A stretch of 64,000 bases of DNA from an uncultured Oscillospiraceae bacterium (lineage in GTDB: Bacteria; Bacillota; Clostridia; Oscillospirales; Ruminococcaceae): the NCBI GenBank assembly GCA_934465295.1, contig CAKSKU010000015.1:1-64000 (forward strand), written 5' to 3'. Position 1 is the stretch's first letter, and every line of letters starts with the position of its first letter. The notes below the pieces were generated by a model. It ran no database searches. It worked only from the letters and a program-made list of their open reading frames with translations, and had not been told where the DNA came from. Below are positions 16,646-26,600 of this stretch, piece after piece. The translations under genes were made by a program, and so were the position numbers.

Positions 16646-19210
16646 ATGAAACGTCTTACAATAGGAATACTTGCGCACGTTGACGCAGGAAAAACTACCC
16701 TTTCCGAAATGCTTCTGTACAAAACGGGCGAAATCCGCAGGCTCGGCAGGGTTGACCACGGAGATACATTTCTCGATAACAATTCCCTCGAACGGAGCAG
16801 GGGGATAACCATATTTTCAAAGCAGGCAGTGCTCAAACACGATGACTGCATAATCTCATTGCTCGATACGCCCGGGCATATCGACTTTTCGGTCGAAGCG
16901 GAGCGTGTTCTGCAGGTGCTTGACTATGCAGTGCTTGTCATAAGCGGTACGGACGGCGTTCAGAGCCACACCGAAACGCTCTGGCGGCTTCTGAGCAGGT
17001 ACAATATCCCGACATTCTTATTCATAAACAAAATGGATATCGCCGAAAATCGGAACTCCGACCTTATCGGCGAACTGACAAAGCGTTTCGGCGCAGGCTT
17101 TGTTGATTTTTCCGCTGACAGAAGCTCAGAAGCTTTTTACGAAGCCGTTTCGATGTGCGACAATATTCTTATGGAGCAGTTTCTTGAAAACGGGAGCGTA
17201 AATGACGGGGACATCGTTTCGGCGATCGCAGGACGAAGAATTTTTCCGTGCTGTTTCGGCTCGGCGCTGAAAGATATCGGCGTTGATGAATTTATCGAAG
17301 TTTTGTGCAATTATATCGTTCAGCCCGTTTTCGGAAACGAGTTCGGCGCAAAGGTTTTCAAAATTGCCGATGACGGTCAGGGCAACCGACTTTCCTATAT
17401 GAAGATAACCGGCGGAAGTCTTAAAGTCCGTACCGCCGTGAGCGACTTTGGTAAAAAATGGACGGAAAAAGTCAACCAGATACGAATTTACTCGGGTGCA
17501 AAATTCCAAGCCGTTGACGAAGCGGTGGCTGGAACTGTCTGCGCCGTAACGGGTCTGACGAAAACCGTAACAGGGCAGGGAATTGGTGCGGAGCGTGACT
17601 CGTTCTCACCCGTGATAGAACCCGTGCTTTCGTACAGAATTGACCTGCCGCCCGATGTTGACGCTCACACTGCTTTGAGCAAGCTTCGCATACTCGAAGA
17701 GGAAGACCCTCAGCTCCACATCGTTTGGAACGAGCAATTGCAGGAGATACACATTGCCTTAATGGGCAAAATTCAGCTTGAAATACTGAAAAGCATCATC
17801 GCCGAACGCTTCGGAATGAATGTCGATTTCAGCAACGGCGGCATCACTTACAAGGAAACTATCGAAAACAAGGTCGAGGGCGTGGGACATTATGAGCCGC
17901 TCCGTCACTATGCGGAAGTGCATCTTATCCTTGAACCTGCGGAACGGGGGAGCGGCGTGAAGTTCTGTTCCTCCTGCCGTGAGGACGACCTCGACAAGAA
18001 CTGGCAAAGGCTTATTCTATCGAATTTGCAGGAAAAAACGCATCTCGGCGTTCTGACGGGTTCGCCTCTGACCGATGTGAAGATAACCCTCGCCTCGGGC
18101 AGAGCGCATCTTAAACATACTGAGGGCGGTGATTTCCGTCAGGCTTCGTGGAGAGCCGTGCGCAACGGTCTTATGAAAGCGAAAAGCGTTCTCCTTGAAC
18201 CTCGCTATGATTTCAAGCTTGAAATTCCGAACGAAAACGTCGGCAGAGCCTTGACGGACATTCAGCAGATGTGCGGAGAGTTCGAGCCGCCCGTTTCCAA
18301 CGGCGAAACAACGGTGATAATCGGAAATGCTCCCGTTTCGGAAATGCAGGACTACCATTCGGACGTTATTGGCTACACCCACGGCAGGGGCAGGCTTATC
18401 TGCACGGTAAAAGGCTATTTTCCGTGCCATAACCAAGATGAGATCATCACCGCCGCAGGCTATGACCCCGAAAGCGACCTCGACAATTCCGCCGATTCGG
18501 TATTCTGCGCTCACGGTGCAGGCTTTAACGTAAAATGGAACGAGGTCGGCAGTTATATGCACCTTGAAAGCGCACTCAAAGAGCGTAACGATGACTTTTT
18601 CGAGCCGATAACAAGACAGCAGGTAAGCTCCTACCGTGACCGACTTGTCGAGGACAAGGAGCTTATGGAAATATTCGAGCGGACATACGGCCCGATAAAG
18701 CGTGACAAGCGCACCGCAATGTACACGGAAAAAGAGCCTGCTTCATCGAAAAAGTTCAAGGCTTCGCCAATTCCGAAAGGCCCTGAATATCTCCTCGTTG
18801 ACGGCTACAACATAATCTTCGCGTGGGACGAACTGAAAAAAGCCGCCGAGGAAAATCTCGACCTTGCAAGAAATATGCTGATAAACACGCTCTGCAACTA
18901 TCAGGGCTTCCGACAGTGCAGCCTTATCCTCGTCTTTGATGCATATAAGGTAAAAGGCTCGGTCGGTGAGGTGGAAAAGGTCAACAACATCACTGTCGTT
19001 TACACAAAAGAAGCCGAGACCGCCGATACCTATATCGAAAAGGCAACACACGATCTGAGCAAGGAGCATCGTGTGAGAGTTGCGACCTCGGATAACCTCG
19101 AACAGACGATAATCCTCGGCAACGGAGCATACCGCATATCCGCTTCGGAGTTTTATGATGAGATAAAGCGCACGGAAAAGGCTATACGGGAGCTTATCGA
19201 AACGCTGTGA
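16646..19210 (+). CDS. TetM/EF-G-like ribosomal GTPase fused to YacP/Rae1-like NYN nuclease domain
   Basis: An 854-residue fusion. Residues 1 to about 650 are an EF-G-like translational GTPase of the ribosomal-protection group: G1 AHVDAGKTT, G2 RGITI, G3 DTPGHIDF, G4 NKMD, then domains II-V. From about residue 712 a NYN/PIN-like domain begins with LLVDGYNIIFAW and continues with LVFDAYKVKG, EAETADTYIEK and VRVATSDNLEQ, which supply the acidic residues of this nuclease fold. YacP/Rae1 is a ribosome-associated endoribonuclease, so the fusion plausibly couples ribosome binding to mRNA cleavage. Start 16646 (GGTGA 5 bases upstream) agrees with the promoter. Tetracycline resistance is possible but should not be assumed. 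It is monocistronic. Confidence 0.88.
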   Translation: MKRLTIGILAHVDAGKTTLSEMLLYKTGEIRRLGRVDHGDTFLDNNSLERSRGITIFSKQAVLKHDDCIISLLDTPGHIDFSVEAERVLQVLDYAVLVISGTDGVQSHTETLWRLLSRYNIPTFLFINKMDIAENRNSDLIGELTKRFGAGFVDFSADRSSEAFYEAVSMCDNILMEQFLENGSVNDGDIVSAIAGRRIFPCCFGSALKDIGVDEFIEVLCNYIVQPVFGNEFGAKVFKIADDGQGNRLSYMKITGGSLKVRTAVSDFGKKWTEKVNQIRIYSGAKFQAVDEAVAGTVCAVTGLTKTVTGQGIGAERDSFSPVIEPVLSYRIDLPPDVDAHTALSKLRILEEEDPQLHIVWNEQLQEIHIALMGKIQLEILKSIIAERFGMNVDFSNGGITYKETIENKVEGVGHYEPLRHYAEVHLILEPAERGSGVKFCSSCREDDLDKNWQRLILSNLQEKTHLGVLTGSPLTDVKITLASGRAHLKHTEGGDFRQASWRAVRNGLMKAKSVLLEPRYDFKLEIPNENVGRALTDIQQMCGEFEPPVSNGETTVIIGNAPVSEMQDYHSDVIGYTHGRGRLICTVKGYFPCHNQDEIITAAGYDPESDLDNSADSVFCAHGAGFNVKWNEVGSYMHLESALKERNDDFFEPITRQQVSSYRDRLVEDKELMEIFERTYGPIKRDKRTAMYTEKEPASSKKFKASPIPKGPEYLLVDGYNIIFAWDELKKAAEENLDLARNMLINTLCNYQGFRQCSLILVFDAYKVKGSVGEVEKVNNITVVYTKEAETADTYIEKATHDLSKEHRVRVATSDNLEQTIILGNGAYRISASEFYDEIKRTEKAIRELIETL

Positions 19211-19221
19211 GAAATAAAAAA

Positions 19222-19250
19222 GGACGCTGCAAACTGTACAGCGTCCTTTT
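19222..19250 (+). terminator. Terminator of the GTPase-NYN gene
   Basis: GGACGCTG (19222-19229) pairs with CAGCGTCC (19239-19246) and is followed by TTTT. An A-run on the left suggests it can act in both directions. It forms part of the left terminal inverted repeat. Confidence 0.8.
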
Positions 19251-19692
19251 GTCTGTTGAAAAAGTATGTTGCATTTATGCAAATTGACGAAAAAGTATTT
19301 CACGACTTAATCTCTAAAAGAAGAACCGCCATTCATATCTCGTCGGTGCAAAACGCTCGTCGCTTTGCTCCTCACGTTTATTTGCCGAGGATAGTTGTTC
19401 CGAACATAAAGGATAAGCGCAATTCACATTTTATAGGTTTACGAAAATGATTTTCCATTTTCTGTTTTACCTTTTTGGTGTGAATTGCGCCTTTTTAGCT
19501 GTTAATGATTACGCTATTGCGGCAAGTTTGATGCTGTTAGTTTAAGGTATTTCGCTTCTGCGGAAGCGACAAGGTGGCGCTGCCCCCTTGACCCCTGCCA
19601 CCCTTTAAACAAAGCGAAATTCTTTCAGAATTAACGTAAACTTTAATTTTGTGCCACTTTTTTCAATAACATACTTTTTCGACAGGCTGAAT

Positions 19693-19722
19693 GACGCTGC
19701 AACCATACAGCGTCCTTTTTTT
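19693..19722 (+). terminator. Second copy of the terminator hairpin, facing the SDR gene
   Basis: GACGCTG (19693-19699) pairs with CAGCGTC (19708-19714), followed by seven T residues on the plus strand. It would stop rightward transcripts leaving the element before they run antisense into the SDR gene. It is the right-end counterpart of the hairpin at 19222. Confidence 0.7.
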
Positions 19723-19724
19723 AA

Positions 19725-20471
19725 TTATGACCGAGCAAGTCCGTCCACCTGAAGAACAACGCCCGTGATGTACGAAGCTTCGTCCGATGCGAGGAAAACA
19801 AAAGCATTTGCGATATCCTCGGGCTGTCCGAGACGTCTGAGCGGTATCTGTGCAACGAGCGGCTCTATCACCGACTTCGGAACGGATTTCATCATATCCG
19901 TTTCGGTGATGCCGGGAGCAACTGCGTTTACCCTTATTCCGCACGGTCCGAGTTCCCTTGCGAGCGAGAGCGTAAAGCCGTTCACCGCAAATTTTGATGT
20001 CGGATATGCGATGCCCGACGGCTGACCGTAAATACTTACCATAGATGAGGTGTTGAGGATAACGCCCGAACCCTGCTTCGTCATAATATCCGCAGCTGCT
20101 TTCGAGCAGTTGAATACAGCTTTCAGATTGAGATCCATTACCCTGTCGAAATTTTCTTCGGTATAATCGGAGAATTTCATCATATCGGCAACGCCGGCGT
20201 TGTTGACGAGAATATCTATCCTGCCGTATTTTTCGGCAATGCCGTTCATTGTTTCTTTTACCTCCGCAAAGTTGCCGAGGTTCGGGAAAATACCTTCGAC
20301 CTTTGCATCGGGACATTCTGCCTTTATGTCGGAAACCGCCTTATCGGCTGTTTCTTTTTTGCTTGCGCAAAGAATGACCGAAGCGCCCTCTTTCAAAAAA
20401 GCTTTGACAACAGCAAATCCGATGCCTCTGCTTCCGCCTGTAACAACAGCGACTTTTCCGTTTAATCTCAT
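19725..20471 (-). CDS. SDR-family oxidoreductase, FabG-like
   Basis: A 248-residue short-chain dehydrogenase/reductase. It has the Rossmann motif TGGSRGIG near residues 11-18, the NNAG motif, catalytic Ser in NTSSMVS, the Tyr/Lys pair YPTSK, and the PGIT segment after the active site, all intact. This is the classical 250-residue layout of 3-oxoacyl-ACP reductase and related NAD(P)-dependent alcohol dehydrogenases; the exact substrate cannot be read. AAAGGCGG precedes the ATG. It stands alone with its own promoter, so it is not embedded in a fatty-acid synthesis cluster, which weakens a strict FabG call. Confidence 0.88.
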   Translation of the reverse strand: MRLNGKVAVVTGGSRGIGFAVVKAFLKEGASVILCASKKETADKAVSDIKAECPDAKVEGIFPNLGNFAEVKETMNGIAEKYGRIDILVNNAGVADMMKFSDYTEENFDRVMDLNLKAVFNCSKAAADIMTKQGSGVILNTSSMVSIYGQPSGIAYPTSKFAVNGFTLSLARELGPCGIRVNAVAPGITETDMMKSVPKSVIEPLVAQIPLRRLGQPEDIANAFVFLASDEASYITGVVLQVDGLARS

Positions 20472-20526
20472 AATGGTTTCCGCCTTTCTGCAATAATTTC
20501 ATAAAAAAATAAATTTCTATACATTT

Positions 20527-20555
20527 ATTATACGATATTTTGTTCAATAAGTCAA
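20527..20555 (-). promoter_or_regulatory. Promoter of the SDR gene
   Basis: On the minus strand TTGACT (20555-20550), 17 bases, TATAAT (20532-20527), about 55 bases upstream of the start codon. Confidence 0.7.
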
Positions 20556-20583
20556 TAGTTTTTATTAAAAAACACAATATCAT

Positions 20584-20622
20584 AAAAAAACGGGCAGCCT
20601 TTAAAAGACTGCCCGTTTTTTT
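20584..20622. terminator. Terminator of the giant surface-protein gene
   Basis: CGGGCAG (20591-20597) pairs with CTGCCCG (20609-20615), flanked by an A-run on the left and a T-run on the right. It works for leftward transcripts from the giant gene and could act bidirectionally. Confidence 0.8.
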
Positions 20623-20663
20623 ATTTTTTTAAGCTGTTTTTTCAGCTTTTTGCTTTGAGAAGC

Positions 20664-23600
20664 TCAGACGTCGTCCGAACCGTTGTCATCAATATCGGAA
20701 CTGTCGGGAGCTGTGTAAGTAACAGATGTCAGAACGCCCTCTGTTCCGTCAATGATAAATCCGTTTTCTGCAATGTAAGCTGCATCATCGGCAGAAAGTA
20801 CCCAAGTATAGGTAGTGCTAGTGCTGCCCGATGTCGGAGCTACGGTTTTAATAACGTCGGTCTTGTTAGTTTTTTTGAAAATAACGGAACTTGTAACTTC
20901 TTCTTTGAGAGTTACAGTGATAGTACCTTTTTCAACGACAGCCTTTTTATTGATATACAAAACAAATCTTGAAAGGTCAATTCCATCGCCGTTGTAGTTA
21001 AGGGAACCCTCATATGCACCCTTTGCTTCGGGAGTTGTAGGAGCTGTAGGTTCTGTGTAAGTAACAGATGTTATAACGCCAGCTGTTCCACAGATGTAAA
21101 AGCCGTTTTGCTGGATGTAAGTTGCATCTTCATCGGAGAGTTCCCAAGTATAGGTATTGCTTCCCGATGTCGGAGCAATAGTTTTTAAAGCATCGCCGTC
21201 TGCTGCCCTTCTGAACTCAATTGAATTTTCTACAGCTTCCTGAAGAGTTACTGTAATAGTACCCTTTGCAGCGACATCACTTTTTGCGTTTATTTTCAAA
21301 ACATACAATGTGAGGTCAACCGAACCGGAGTAGTCAAGAGTACCGAACGTTTCGCCCTTTTTTTCGGTTGCGGGAATTGAAGGAGGAGCGTATTTAACAG
21401 CGGTTACAACGCCTGCATCACCTGTAACAGTAAAGCCGTTAGCTGTGATCTTTTCAGCCTGGTCAGCTGTAAGAATGAAAATTACGGAAGAAGCTCCTGT
21501 ATCGGGAATAGCTTTTGTAAGCTCATTGCCGTCTGCATCGTTAAGAACGATCGCACTTGTAACGTTATCCTTAAGAGTAACTGTGATAGAACCGTTTTCA
21601 ACAACGTTAGTCTTTGCGATCTTCAGAATGTTTGCGGAAAGGTCAACGCCTGTTTCGTTTGTGTAGCCGATCTCACCGTTAACGACAGTCTTCTCTGCCG
21701 GCTCGGGTTCTGTTGGCTCAGGATTTACGATCGGCTCGCCGTTAACTGAACCGTTAACAACCTTTGCGTTGTCAACAACCGTTACGGTGTAAAGAGCCTT
21801 CTTTGTTTTATTGTCCGTTGCGGACTTGAACTTAAGAAGATCCTTTGCTGTGCCTTCCTTCTTCTGGAGGGTTACCTTGCCGCCGATAACGAGGTTACCT
21901 GTGAGGGTAATGTCGCTGTTGACCTTAAGTGTAACAGCCTTATCGGAAGTGATAGTGAGTGTTTCATACTTGCCCTTTGTCGGGAGTGCAAGTTTGCCGC
22001 TTACAGGCTGAACGTCTGTTACATCGATCTCGATCTCTGTCTTTGCATCGCCGAGCTTTGCAACTGCCTTTACAGCATTCTCATATGTGTCGAATAAGTA
22101 TGTTGTTTCTCCGTCTAAAGTCAATGCAGCTGCCTTTGCATTTGCCTTTGCAACAGCCATAAGCTTGTTGCCCTTTGGAACTGCAACATAAGTTTTGCCG
22201 TCGCCGATAGTTACAGATTCTGCACGATAGTTGCCTGTGAGAACAGCGATCTGCTTATCTGCGATCTCGCCGTCAACGTTAAGTACAATATCGCCCTTGC
22301 CGAGAATATTACCGATCTTGACCTTGCTTGCGTTCTTAACATTGTAGTTGAGCGAATCGCCGCCTTCTGCAATGATGATAGCAGCTGCGAATGATGCATT
22401 GTCAGCGAGAGTTGTCTTTGGTGCTTTGAAGTAACCAACATTAACCTTGCCGCTTACTGTGATATCACCGTCGGCAAAAAATCCACCCTTGCTGCCGTCG
22501 ATATTTACGAACTGGCTTACCTTCTTTTCAGCGTCGTATGCAACGTGTGCATTCTTGTCAATCATGAGTGAGTAGCTGCCAAGCTTAACTGTCATTGCCT
22601 TCTTGTCAGCCTTATTAAGAGTTACATTTTCGCCGAGAATAAGCATACCTGTGAGGGTAAGATCCTTTGCAGTTGTGATCTCTGCAGCCTTATCTGCTGT
22701 AAGTTCGATTCCACGGTAGGTATTAGCCTTAGGAAGAACGAGAACATCACCGGTCTTTACAGCAACTTTATAGCAAGCTTCCTTGTTCTTGATCCTTGAA
22801 ATGTCGTTCATTGCACTTGCAACGGAGTCATAAGTTCTTACCTTGTCGACATTTTCTTCTTCAAACTCAGCTTCACTGCTGTAAGCCTTAACTTCAACGA
22901 CCTTTTCAGCCTTTACAGCCTTGAGGCTATTGCCGGAACGAACTACCTTGAGTTCACCGTCTACAACAACAGCATCCTTGGTGTAGTCGCCTGTGATAGA
23001 TGCAAGAACTGCATCTTCCGCAACTGCTGCACCGTCAAGCTTAAGACCTTCGCCTGTGATATTGACGAACTTAACGTTCTTTGCAAGCTTGTAGGAGAAT
23101 GTGGATTCTTCGGTTGCTTCGATGCTGCCTGTGAATGCAGCCCTATCTCCGTCAAGAGTTACCTTGTTGCCGTTGAGAACGAGTGTTGTACCGTTTACCT
23201 TGCCGCTTACAACAATGTCAATACCTGTAGTGAACTTACCTGTGCCGCTGATGTTAGCAACCGCACTGTATTCGCCACTGCCCTCTGCAGCATCAGCTGT
23301 CTTATTCAGGTAGCAGCCGTTAGCATAAAGCTCATACTTGCCGACATTTACGTTCAATGCAGCAGTTGACTTGCCGTCCTTTGTAACCTTTTCGATGTCA
23401 ACATTATCAAGGACGAGGTTACCTGTAAGTGCGAGATCGCCGGTTACCTTAACAGTAACAGCATCAGCAGCTTTGTAAGTAAGTGTCTTGTACTTGTTGG
23501 CTGTTGGGAGCGGAAGCTTAGCAACTGCAGAACCGAATGTCTTGTCTGTGATAGTGATCTCAATGACATCGGTGGACTTACCTGTTGCGGAAATGTCCTT

Positions 23601-26600
23601 GATAGCCTCGTCAACAGTCTTGTAACGAGCTGTCTTGCCGTTGATCTTTACATTAACGTAATCTGCAGCAGCAGTCTTGGACTTTGCAATGAGGTTCTTG
23701 CCGCTCTTGAGGATATAGTAAGAATCTTCTGTGTCAAGGTTATCGTTGGAAGGAACGAATTCATCAGCATAAGTACCTGCGATAGTACCGAGAACAACGT
23801 CTTCGGTGATATGAGCAGTCTTTTCTGATGTGTAATCAACGAGAACGAACTGGAGGCTCTTGGATGCGGCTGTTACACCGTTCTTGCCAATAACGAGTGC
23901 GTTCTTGCCCTTTGGCTGTGTGTAAACTGCAAGTGTTGCAGTATCCTTTTCAGCCTCGATAGACATTGCGTTTACAACGCCCTTAACTGTGAGGCTTGCA
24001 TTGTCGCCGTTGAGGTTGAGAGCAGTCTTTGCAGTGAGGTTGCCGGTAACTGTTACGGAGCTTGCAGCAACTTCCTTGCCTTCCCATGTCTTTTCCTCGT
24101 CGTTGATAACGCCTGCGCCCGGAACTATGCTGGTAGTCTTTGTAACGTTGACTGTTGCAGCAGTTACTGTACCAACTGTTACTCTGTCGAGGTTTACAAC
24201 GCCGCTTGAAGTGATAGTCTTGATGCTTGCCTTTTCAGCAGTTGTTACGCTGTTAAGAGTAAGGTCATTCTTGCCTGCGGAAATTGTAAAGTCTTTAGCT
24301 GTGCCCTTGCTGTCAGATACAAGCTTAACATTCTCGAATGTTGTCTTGCCTGTGAGTGTGAGGTTGCCTGTGAACTTGACAGTCTGTGCAGCAGCGTCGC
24401 TCTTGATATAGAGTTCGCCGAATGTACCTGCTGCAGGCATCTTAAGTGCGCCCTTAGCATCGAGTTCCTTGAAAAGTGTGATATCATATACTGCAGTTTT
24501 AGCAAAGTTCTTGTCAGCCTTTGCAGCAGCAGCGATCGTGCTTGTGATATCGCTCCACTGTGCATATTCAACGCCGTTCATTGTAGCAACGGTATCCATT
24601 ACCTTAATGTCGGACTTATCTCTGCCGAGTGTTGCGCCTTCAGGAAGTGATTCGGATGCGTCAACAGCAGCGAGATCAGCATTCTTGGAAACGAGAACAA
24701 CATCGTCCTTAGCGAACCTGCTGACTGTTGTAGTAGTTGGCTCCTGTCCCTCTTCTGAAGCAGCAGTCTTCTTGTAGCTGATGCCAACTTCGAGCTTGAC
24801 ATTGCCTGTGATATTGCCTGTTACAGCGACCGGCTTGTATTCGGCATCGGTATAAACGAGCTTGCTTGGTGTGCTGCCGTTGCTTGTAATGTTTGTAACC
24901 GTAACTGCAGCATTCTTGCCGATCTCAACTACAGAACCGTTCTTGACAGCAAGTTCCTTTACCTTAACGGTGTTGTTGAATGTAACAGCTCCGTTATCAA
25001 CACGAACAGTACCGAAGCCTGTTATTGCAGAATCGAACTCATTAGTTGCATGAACTGTTTTGAGAACAGACTTTGCACCACCCTTGATAGTTGATGCCTT
25101 TGCCTCGATTTCAAGTCCGCCTGCAATTTTAAGATCCTTGCTTGCATTGAGTGTGAATGTCTTTGCAAGTGTCTTGCCGTCCTTATCAACAGCCTTGATC
25201 TTAACATTTATAAGCAAAGTATCGGTCGGGAGTGTTACGGAAGCTGACTTTGTTGTGATAGTACTTCCTTCAGCGACAACAGTAACGCTCTTTGCCTTTG
25301 CAGCTGTAGGCATTGTGAGCTTGTCAACAGTAACGTCCTTTTTAACTGTAACACTGTACTCAACGTTCTTGTCGGTCATTGCCTTGAGAACTTCGTCCCA
25401 TGTCTCGCAAACAACGGACTTACTTTCTGCACCGTCCATATATGAAACTTCAAAGTTTTCGGAAGTTACCTTTTCGGGAGCGAGTGTGAATGTGACCTTG
25501 TCAAGACCTTCTGTTGCAAGACCTGTCTCGTAAGTATATGTTACATCGCCCTTAACGCCTGTGAGAACATTTTCATTGCGTGTAACACCTTCAGTTGTGA
25601 TAGTCATCTTATCAACAACAAGTCCTTCAGCAACGAGAGCCGTAAGATCATATGTGTTGTCAATGACTGTGCCGATATTTCTCTTGTTGTTGTCAGCATT
25701 GAGCTTTGTGAGAGCTGTAAGACCTGTGAGGTCGAGAGTGATAAGGCTGTTGCCCGAAACATCGAGATCTTCAAGAAGTGTGTTAGCGGAAACATCGATC
25801 TTTGTAAGACCGCAGTTTGCAGCATCGAGAGTCTTGAGAGCTATGTTAGCCTTAACGTCGAGTTCCTTTACCTTTACATTTGCAAGAGCAAGTGTTTCAA
25901 GCTCTGTGTTAGCCTTAACATCAAGAGCTGTGAGCTTGGTGTCGGAAACATTGAGTACCTTAAGACCTGTGTACTTGGAAACATCAACTGCTGTGATAGC
26001 TGTCTTCTGGAGAAGAAGTGTTTCGATAGCAGCTGTTTCAGGAAGCTTAAGATCAGCAAGGTTTGTGCAGCCGCTTACATCAACGGATGTCAAAGCTGCG
26101 TTCTGTGAAAGATCAAGAGCCTTGAAGTTCTTCTGTGTGTTTGTAAGTGTGAGGGACTTAAGAGCTGTGAGCTTTTCAATGCCCTTGAAGTTTACAACCT
26201 TTGCAAGGTTTGCAACTTCGTCCTTGTAAGCATCGCCGGGCTTTCCATTGCCAAGGTCTGTGATCTTTGCGATATCTGCCTCGGTAAGTACAGGAACGTT
26301 CTTTACCTTTTCGGAGCTGTATGCTGTCAATACCTTACGGAAGTTAGCATCAGGGAAGTTTGCTGCATTGATGTCGATCTTTGTTGTATCCTCATCAGCA
26401 GCAGACTTAACGAAGAATGAAATGTCACCGAACCAAGGATACTGGGTATCATTCCATTCACCGCTTGAAGAAATTTCAATGTTTACACCGAACGGTTCAA
26501 CAGTGGTCTTGGAAACAGCTGTAAATGTGAATGTTGTAACTGTTCCCTCGGTTGCGGAAGTAACCTTAAGACCTGTTTTAGCAGAGCTGCTGTTGTCGAT

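Larger units (their letters stand above)
19215..19722. mobile_element. MITE-like element with about 55-bp terminal inverted repeats
   Basis: The left end (19215-19270) and the reverse complement of the right end (19668-19722) align over about 55 bp. Both contain a GACGCTG/CAGCGTC hairpin and an inner motif, 19254-19270 against 19668-19684, with 16 of 17 positions identical. Internal inverted repeats include GCGCAATTCACA/TGTGAATTGCGC (about 19418-19490), CGCTTC-TGCG-GAAGCG (19553-19568) and ATTTCGCTT/AAGCGAAAT (19549-19557, 19612-19620). No transposase is encoded. The small forward ORF at 19256-19450 has no ribosome binding site and is not supported. Confidence 0.6.

Noticed and set aside
16646..19210. 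Annotation as a tetracycline resistance gene tet(M)/tet(W)
   Set aside because: The GTPase part is only family-level similar and is fused to a nuclease domain absent from classical Tet proteins; resistance cannot be claimed from sequence.
19256..19450. 64-codon forward ORF within the MITE-like element
   Set aside because: It begins inside the terminal inverted repeat, lacks a ribosome binding site, and shows no similarity to transposases.
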